Positions 31,304-35,194 of a stretch of 35,194 bases of DNA are shown here, in pieces. The position numbers and the translations under genes were made by a program. This DNA is from a virus: positions 1-35,194 of the IMG/VR virus record IMGVR_UViG_3300034104_004962; one strand, given 5' to 3'. Below the pieces are notes generated by a model. That model was not told the DNA's origin and did no database searches. It saw only the letters and a program-made list of their open reading frames with translations. How positions within the stretch are numbered: position 1 is the stretch's first letter; every line of letters begins with the position of its first letter.

Positions 31304-31738
31304 TCATTCAGTAAAAGATCTTAACATCCAAATAAACTTTCCATGAGACTCATTTAAATCATCAACAAGATTTGTAGTGCCTCTAGATTTTTGTACTTCT
31401 GCTTCTTCGGCAACTTGACCTAGAAGAGATACAATTTGTTGATTACATTTAATCAAATCATTAACCATACCCATTGCATCTAAAGAACTATTTGCTTCTT
31501 CAACTTGAGAAACTTCAGTAATTCTTGTAAGAGTGCTAACTGGTTTAATCTTCAAATACCTCATATGTTCGGTGAGGCGGTCAATTTCTTCAAACATTGT
31601 TTCATATTGTTCGCCAAAAACTTTATGAAATTGATAAAACTCAGAACCAACTACATTCCAATGATAAACCCAAGTCTTTTGAAAGAGAACAAAAAGACTT
31701 GCCTGAGTATCAGAGAGTAACTTATATAATTTTTCCAT
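31304..31738 (-). CDS. dps: Dps-like ferritin, 144 aa
   Basis: The Dps ferroxidase ligands are all in place with family spacing: H26 (YHWNVVG), H38 twelve residues later (QFHKVF), D53 and E57 (EIDRLTE). The overall pattern HWNV-G-F-x-x-H...F-x-x-Y-x-x-x-x-x-x-x-D matches Dps, and the length fits a four-helix bundle subunit slightly shorter than usual. Dps forms dodecamers that oxidise and store iron using peroxide and may bind DNA. No lysine-rich DNA-binding tail is visible. A T4-type late motif and a -10-like TATAAT stand just upstream. In an iron-limited marine host it could limit peroxide damage together with the phage peroxiredoxin. Confidence 0.85.
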   Translation of the reverse strand: MEKLYKLLSDTQASLFVLFQKTWVYHWNVVGSEFYQFHKVFGEQYETMFEEIDRLTEHMRYLKIKPVSTLTRITEVSQVEEANSSLDAMGMVNDLIKCNQQIVSLLGQVAEEAEVQKSRGTTNLVDDLNESHGKFIWMLRSFTE

Positions 31739-31755
31739 TATACCAGTTTTTTAGG

Positions 31756-31763
31756 TATTTATA
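31756..31763 (-). promoter_or_regulatory. T4-type late promoter motif
   Basis: Exact TATAAATA on the minus strand, 18 bases before the dps-like ATG, directly after tRNA-Val. Confidence 0.55.
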
Positions 31764-31766
31764 AAG

Positions 31767-31839
31767 TGGGCGAAGAGGGATTCGAACCCCCGGCATCCTC
31801 CGTGTAAAAGAGACGCTACTACCGCTGAGCTATTCGCCC
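31767..31839 (-). tRNA. tRNA-Val (anticodon UAC)
   Basis: Acceptor GGGCGAA pairs with TTCGCCC; D arm TAGCTCAGCGGTAGAGC-like; anticodon loop TTTACAC-type shows TAC; T loop TTCGAAT. No encoded CCA. Confidence 0.9.
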
Positions 31840-31846
31840 TAAAAAG

Positions 31847-32011
31847 TCAATATTGACTTAGAAGGTATTCTACAGTATTTGCTACATCATTCATAGCATC
31901 ACGAAGATTTTCTCTTTGTCCAGATTCTTGTCTGATGATTGGTCGGTGGTCATCGGTCAAAGTCCAACGCCACTGATTCATATCCTTACAAAACCACAAA
32001 TTAATTTTCAT
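31847..32011 (-). CDS. Small hypothetical protein, 54 aa
   Basis: ATG 32011 opens MKINLWFCKDMNQWRWTLTD; the rest (RQESGQRENLRDAMNDVANT) is helical. The W-x-W-T-L pattern followed by a charged helix resembles small one-domain phage proteins, but I do not recognise the family. It overlaps the upstream gene by 11 bases and ends eight bases before tRNA-Val. Confidence 0.6.
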   Translation of the reverse strand: MKINLWFCKDMNQWRWTLTDDHRPIIRQESGQRENLRDAMNDVANTVEYLLSQY

Positions 32012-32159
32012 TCTTAAAATATTCTAGTTCTATCCAACGAAGAAGTGTATTATAAGCATATATAGATGCTTCTGTACAGTTGTCTTTTTTGAGTCGTTGA
32101 ATATAATACTCAAGTGCCTCAATGACCATTTCGCGGTCTTTTTGGGAAATAAGAGACAT
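32001..32159 (-). CDS. Small hypothetical protein, 52 aa
   Basis: I chose ATG 32159 (MSLISQKDREMVIEALEYYI) because AGGAGG precedes it; the longer open frame would run into pstS. The product is mainly helical, with many Glu, Tyr and Lys. It is driven by the promoter embedded in the pstS terminator. Confidence 0.65.
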   Translation of the reverse strand: MSLISQKDREMVIEALEYYIQRLKKDNCTEASIYAYNTLLRWIELEYFKNEN

Positions 32160-32180
32160 AAACCTCCTAACTCGTTTCTT

Positions 32181-32209
32181 ATTATAAGGCAAAAAGGGGG
32201 TTTCGTCAA
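32181..32209 (-). promoter_or_regulatory. Sigma70-type promoter nested in the pstS terminator
   Basis: On the minus strand, TTGACG and a perfect TATAAT are separated by 17 bases. The -35 box overlaps the loop GACGA of the terminator hairpin. Confidence 0.8.
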
Positions 32210-32214
32210 CCCCC
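32187..32214 (-). terminator. pstS terminator
   Basis: A 7-bp perfect stem GGGGGTT / AACCCCC with loop GACGA is followed by TTTTTG on the minus strand. Confidence 0.9.
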
Positions 32215-32223
32215 ATATCTATA

Positions 32224-33186
32224 TCAGTTTCCGATACGCCCCACAGCAAGTCGTGCTCTATTAAGAATAGAACCACTCAGGGGAACATATCCAAGGTCAT
32301 CGGCAATTGATTGTGCCTTAGAACTCAGAGCATAATTGAGTGCTTTACGAATAGCATCAGCATTAGCACCATTACCAGTCTTATATGCAAGAACCCAAGT
32401 CAGAGTTGAAATTGGATATGCAGTTGCACCAACAGGATTTGGATTTTCACCAGCAAGGTTTGCATCCAGTTTGATACCATTCAGAGCAGCAGAACCAGAA
32501 GCAGCAGTAGGAAGAACAAACTTACCTGCTTTATTTTGAATTGCTGCTGCTTGGAGTTTGTTTGCTTTTACAAATCCAGTATTTACATAACCAATAGATC
32601 CAGAAGTTTGTCGGATACTACCAGAAACACCTTCATTACCTTTAGCACCAATACCAGTGGGCCACTTTACAGACTTACCTACACCTGCTTTCCATCCACC
32701 AAAAGCATCTAGAGAATTGGTAAATGCATAAGTAGTTCCAGAACCATCTGCACGATATACGGTGCGAATAGGTCCAGCAGCACATCCAAGTGCCTTCCAA
32801 TCCTTAATGCGTCCAGCAAAAATATCTACAGTTTGCTTCTGGGTGAGTTTCAGAGTGCAACCAGGTTTGTTGTAAGCAACAGCAATCGTTCCACCCACCA
32901 TAGGAATTTGAACGACACCACGCTTTACTTTGGCGGCGTCTGCTGCTGAGATTGGTTCATCACTTGCCCCGAAGTTAACTGTACCCGCAATGAATTGACG
33001 AACACCAGCACCAGAACCAACGGACTGATAATTAATCCTATTCCCAGTAGTTCGTGCATAATCTTGGAACCATCGTTGATAAATCGGAGCAGGGAAAGTA
33101 GCACCCGCACCATTAATAGTAGGTCCAGCAAGAGCAGCGACAGGAGCAGCAACTAGACCAACAGCAAAAATTTGTTTCAGTTTCAT
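32224..33186 (-). CDS. pstS: Periplasmic phosphate-binding protein PstS
   Basis: MKLKQIFAVGLVAAPVAALA is a Sec signal peptide. The mature part starts GPTINGAGATFPAPIYQRWF, with the phosphate-binding segments GAGATFP, YQSVGSGAGVRQF, FGASDEP and YRADGSGTTYAF characteristic of PstS. Length (320) matches cyanobacterial and cyanophage PstS. It would raise phosphate uptake of the infected cell by feeding the host PstCAB transporter. A putative Pho box and -10 lie directly upstream, so host PhoB could drive it under phosphate starvation, as known for cyanophage pstS. It is followed by a strong terminator and preceded by the porin gene. Confidence 0.97.
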   Translation of the reverse strand: MKLKQIFAVGLVAAPVAALAGPTINGAGATFPAPIYQRWFQDYARTTGNRINYQSVGSGAGVRQFIAGTVNFGASDEPISAADAAKVKRGVVQIPMVGGTIAVAYNKPGCTLKLTQKQTVDIFAGRIKDWKALGCAAGPIRTVYRADGSGTTYAFTNSLDAFGGWKAGVGKSVKWPTGIGAKGNEGVSGSIRQTSGSIGYVNTGFVKANKLQAAAIQNKAGKFVLPTAASGSAALNGIKLDANLAGENPNPVGATAYPISTLTWVLAYKTGNGANADAIRKALNYALSSKAQSIADDLGYVPLSGSILNRARLAVGRIGN

Positions 33187-33236
33187 AAAAAGTTTTTAGA
33201 AGTGAATTGACTTCGTAAGTAATAATACTGGAAGGA

Positions 33237-33266
33237 AACCTTAAAGTCCACTAAGGTTTGGTTAAG
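33237..33266 (-). promoter_or_regulatory. Putative Pho box of pstS
   Basis: On the minus strand, three 8-bp units at 11-bp spacing read CTTAACCA, CTTAGTGG and TTAAGGTT. The first fits the cyanobacterial YTTAAYYW consensus well, the second partly, the third poorly. A -10-like TATTAT follows at 33222-33227, at a distance usual for PhoB-activated promoters. Confidence 0.6.
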
Positions 33267-33280
33267 GTTTCCATTACCTA

Positions 33281-33310
33281 ATAAAAAAGCACCCCAAAAT
33301 AGAGTGCTTT
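33281..33310 (-). terminator. Porin terminator
   Basis: A 7-bp stem AAAGCAC / GTGCTTT with an eleven-base loop is followed by TTTATT on the minus strand, 22 bases after the porin stop. Confidence 0.85.
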
Positions 33311-33332
33311 AACTCAAGTTATGAGTGTGTTA

Positions 33333-34799
33333 TCAGAACTTGAAGATAGTCTGAATCACGCCACCCCAGTTAGAGGAATCATCAGCAAGACGCTGGTTGT
33401 CGCTTGCATAGAAGATTGCAGGAGTGATGCTGATGTTATCAGACACTTGGTACTTGTAGAAGAATTCAAGCATTGTTGCTTTCTCCAGATCTTCACCAGT
33501 AGGTGCCTGTCCGATAGCAACACCAGCAGAGTTACCATCAACAAACACATCTTCCCACTGAAGACCTGCGAACCAAGACTGACTATCGGTAGCAGCACTT
33601 TCAGTACCACTTACAGTATTCCAACCATAACCACCAGAGATAGAAGGAACCCAACCAGACTGAGTAGGCTGCCAGTATGCGTTCACAGCATAACCGTTGG
33701 AAGTTTGACCAGGAACCAGAGTACCAGAAGCACCATTCAGACCGTTGTAGGTACGAACACGAGTTCCTTCAGTACCATAACGATAACCGAAAGCAGCACC
33801 CCAGTTATCACCACGGTAACCAATCTGAGCAAGAGTATTCAGAGCACCAGACTCGTTGAATTCACCAGTTTCACTATTGCTACCATCTTGGGCAACATAG
33901 TTTACACCAGCAATCAGACCTTTCTTACCGTACTGAACACCGAAACCAGAACCAGTTGCCTTGTTATAAACGCCAGGAGCACCAGCAACTTGGAAGAAGT
34001 CAAGAATGTTTGACTTATAAGCAGTAGGAACCCAGGACATTTCAGTGTTACGAACCAGAGCACCAGCAGTCAGAGTGGTGCTGTTGTTGAACACAGGGAA
34101 TGAATAATACAGACGGTCAATAACTACAGTATTACCCATATCTCCTTGAGTGTTGTCTGCCTTATCCAGTTTGAACAGTGAAGAACTGGAACCAAAAGGA
34201 TTGCTGCTGAAGTTAGCAGAACGCAGACGAGTGCGGAGAAGATCTTTACCAGTGAATGAAGTATCCAGGTTCAGACGAAGATCGTAATTGAATGCAGTAT
34301 TGCTTACATCACCACCTTTGGTTTTGTAATCATCAACATTACCAATCACGAAGTTTGCTTCACCACGCAGTTTGGTGGTAGTGGAAAACTGTTGTGCTTC
34401 AAGTGTAGTAACTTGTGCTTCCAGTTTGTCCACACGACCACGAAGAACGGCGAGTTCTGCAGCAAATTCTGACTGAAGACGCTTGAGTTCATCAGTAACT
34501 TCAGTTACACGGTCAAGGCAAGCATTCAGAAGTGCTGCTGCCTCAAAACGGGTCATTGCACGACCACCACCAAAGGTTCCATTAGGATAACCAGCAACGC
34601 ATCCATAACGCTCTACGAGGTTGCTGAGTGCCTGATATGCCCAATCGGTAGGACGAACATCAGAGAATTGAGTGACGCTAGTGACCTGCTCAGAAGAGTA
34701 TTGGTTGACTGCTACCATATTGAGATCTGCAGCATTCGCAGCAACAGGAGCAACCATTCCCAGAGCAACAGGTGCAAGCATCAGTTGTTTGAGTTTCAT
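33333..34799 (-). CDS. Cyanobacterial-type outer-membrane porin (SLH domain plus beta-barrel), 488 aa
   Basis: Residues 1-23 form a signal peptide (MKLKQLMLAPVALGMVAPVA). Residues about 42-100 are an SLH domain (QFSDVRPTDWAYQALSNLVE, GYPNGTFGGGRAMTRFEAAA). A coiled coil of about 40 residues follows (RLQSEFAAELAVLRGRVDKL), then a beta-barrel of alternating strands with many Gly, Asn, Tyr and Ser, ending in GVIQTIFKF, a C-terminal Phe typical of outer-membrane proteins. This is the layout of cyanobacterial SomA/B porins. The first five residues MKLKQ are shared with PstS. It would add permeability to the host outer membrane during infection. A CTAAATA motif at 34831-34837 and the promoter at 34982 could both drive it. 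Confidence 0.9.
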   Translation of the reverse strand: MKLKQLMLAPVALGMVAPVAANAADLNMVAVNQYSSEQVTSVTQFSDVRPTDWAYQALSNLVERYGCVAGYPNGTFGGGRAMTRFEAAALLNACLDRVTEVTDELKRLQSEFAAELAVLRGRVDKLEAQVTTLEAQQFSTTTKLRGEANFVIGNVDDYKTKGGDVSNTAFNYDLRLNLDTSFTGKDLLRTRLRSANFSSNPFGSSSSLFKLDKADNTQGDMGNTVVIDRLYYSFPVFNNSTTLTAGALVRNTEMSWVPTAYKSNILDFFQVAGAPGVYNKATGSGFGVQYGKKGLIAGVNYVAQDGSNSETGEFNESGALNTLAQIGYRGDNWGAAFGYRYGTEGTRVRTYNGLNGASGTLVPGQTSNGYAVNAYWQPTQSGWVPSISGGYGWNTVSGTESAATDSQSWFAGLQWEDVFVDGNSAGVAIGQAPTGEDLEKATMLEFFYKYQVSDNISITPAIFYASDNQRLADDSSNWGGVIQTIFKF

Positions 34800-34859
34800 A
34801 TAGTTTGTTAAGAATTACAACTACAAGGTTTATTTAGACGCCCCAGGAATTATGGAGCA

Positions 34860-34931
34860 AGCGGAAGACGAGATTCGAACTCGCAACAACCTGCTTGGAA
34901 GGCAGGGACTCTACCGTTGAGTTACTTCCGC
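34860..34931 (-). tRNA. tRNA-Gly (anticodon UCC)
   Basis: Acceptor GCGGAAG pairs with CTTCCGC; anticodon arm CCTGC-CTTCCAA-GCAGG shows TCC; T loop TTCGAAT; discriminator U as is usual for tRNA-Gly. No encoded CCA. Confidence 0.93.
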
Positions 34932-34981
34932 AAGTGTGGGAGATTGCTCTCCCAACGCACTTCCTTCACACGGACTTAAGA

Positions 34982-35010
34982 AGTATAAGACGAAAATTAA
35001 GTTTCGTCAA
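34982..35010 (-). promoter_or_regulatory. Sigma70-type promoter between tRNA-Thr and tRNA-Gly
   Basis: On the minus strand, TTGACG and TATACT are separated by 17 bases. It can drive tRNA-Gly and possibly the porin gene behind it. Confidence 0.75.
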
Positions 35011-35082
35011 GCCCCCGACAAGACTTGAACTTGCGACATCAGCTTTACAAAAGCTGCGCTCTACCAGCTGAGCTACAAGGGC
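35010..35082 (-). tRNA. tRNA-Thr (anticodon UGU)
   Basis: Acceptor GCCCTTG pairs with CGGGGGC (two G-U pairs); D arm AGCTCAGCTGGTAGAGC; anticodon arm CAGCT-TTTGTAA-AGCTG shows TGT; T loop TTCAAGT. No encoded CCA. Confidence 0.92.
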
Positions 35083-35172
35083 GAAACAGGGGAGGCCATC
35101 CCCCTGACCTAGAAATATTCTAGGTTTTAGTTGGAAGGAGTGCTCTTGAGGTTATCGCAGGATCACTTCCAA
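35083..35172 (-). ncRNA. Highly structured spacer between tRNA-Thr and the next tRNA
   Basis: Three inverted repeats fill almost the whole 90-base spacer on the minus strand: AGTTGGAAG...CTTCCAACT (9-bp stem), ACCTAGAA-TAT-TTCTAGGT (8-bp stem) and CAGGGG...CCCCTG (6-bp stem). No open frame is supported. It may be a processing signal or a small structured RNA in the tRNA transcript. Confidence 0.4.
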
Positions 35173-35194
35173 CTCCCCCACCTGGACTCGAACC
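35173..35194 (-). tRNA. 3' end of a tRNA, probably tRNA-Asn (cut by window)
   Basis: The minus strand shows a T arm GGTTCGAGTCCAGG and acceptor TGGGGGA with discriminator G. GGTTCGAGTCCAG with G73 is the classical tRNA-Asn 3' half. The anticodon lies outside the window, so identity is tentative. Confidence 0.6.

Noticed and set aside
32160-32276. Upstream extension of the 52-residue gene into pstS
   Set aside because: The extension crosses a terminator and promoter and reads into pstS; ATG 32159 has a strong ribosome-binding site.
33321-34013. 230-codon plus-strand frame opposite the porin gene
   Set aside because: It is antisense of a clear porin; its composition (Thr/Ser/Arg low complexity) mirrors the barrel codons and it lacks any motif.

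Overview
The window looks like part of a T4-like cyanomyovirus genome (a phage of marine Synechococcus or Prochlorococcus). It carries phage virion genes, six phage tRNA genes (one cut by the window end), T4-type late promoter motifs (TATAAATA) and a full set of cyanobacterial host-like auxiliary genes: psbA, psbD, two hli genes, petF, a peroxiredoxin, a Dps-like ferritin, pstS and an outer-membrane porin. Every gene I can support lies on the minus strand, so transcription runs from high to low coordinates.

Layout from the right end, in transcription order. (1) 29,078-35,194: tRNA genes Asn (partial), Thr, Gly, Val, Ser and Pro, interleaved with the porin, pstS behind a putative Pho box, a Dps-like protein and a dense set of tiny genes that overlap by 1-20 bases, several of them single-span membrane peptides. 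(2) 12,764-28,885: a 16-kb A+T-rich glycan cluster of 16 consecutive, mostly overlapping genes. It begins with gmd, an NDP-sugar C-methyltransferase and fcl, which supply GDP-L-fucose and possibly a branched sugar. A kinase and a nucleotidyltransferase-HAD fusion, two sugar epimerases and about nine glycosyltransferase-like proteins follow. The last genes are a GT4-GT6 fusion, a GT11 fucosyltransferase, a GT7-like galactosyltransferase and a GT25 protein. (3) 11,193-12,726: a translationally coupled redox and light-stress operon (hli, membrane peptide, ferredoxin, small protein, hli, peroxiredoxin) behind a consensus promoter. (4) 7,562-11,144: the photosystem II block, with psbA, a small basic protein and psbD. 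(5) 1-7,469: a homing-endonuclease-like gene, small hypothetical genes, a metallophosphoesterase, an HNH protein and three structural genes. The last structural gene is a large fibre protein ending the window in a collagen-like Gly-X-Y tract.

Two things stand out. First, psbA is not truncated although its open frame stops early. It is split by two group I introns (254 and 209 nt) that flank a 16-nt micro-exon. Joining the three exons restores a 360-residue D1, and the micro-exon encodes the His-Glu pair that ligates the Mn4CaO5 cluster. Second, the glycan cluster encodes a coherent route to an ABO(H)-like determinant: GDP-fucose synthesis, a UDP-sugar 4-epimerase, a beta-galactosyltransferase-like enzyme, a GT11 fucosyltransferase and a GT6 (blood-group A/B type) transferase.

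A recurring regulatory layout is also visible. In three places the -35 box of a consensus promoter with 17-bp spacing lies in the loop of the upstream gene's terminator hairpin. All functional statements rest on reading the sequence and on family knowledge; no database search or folding program was run.
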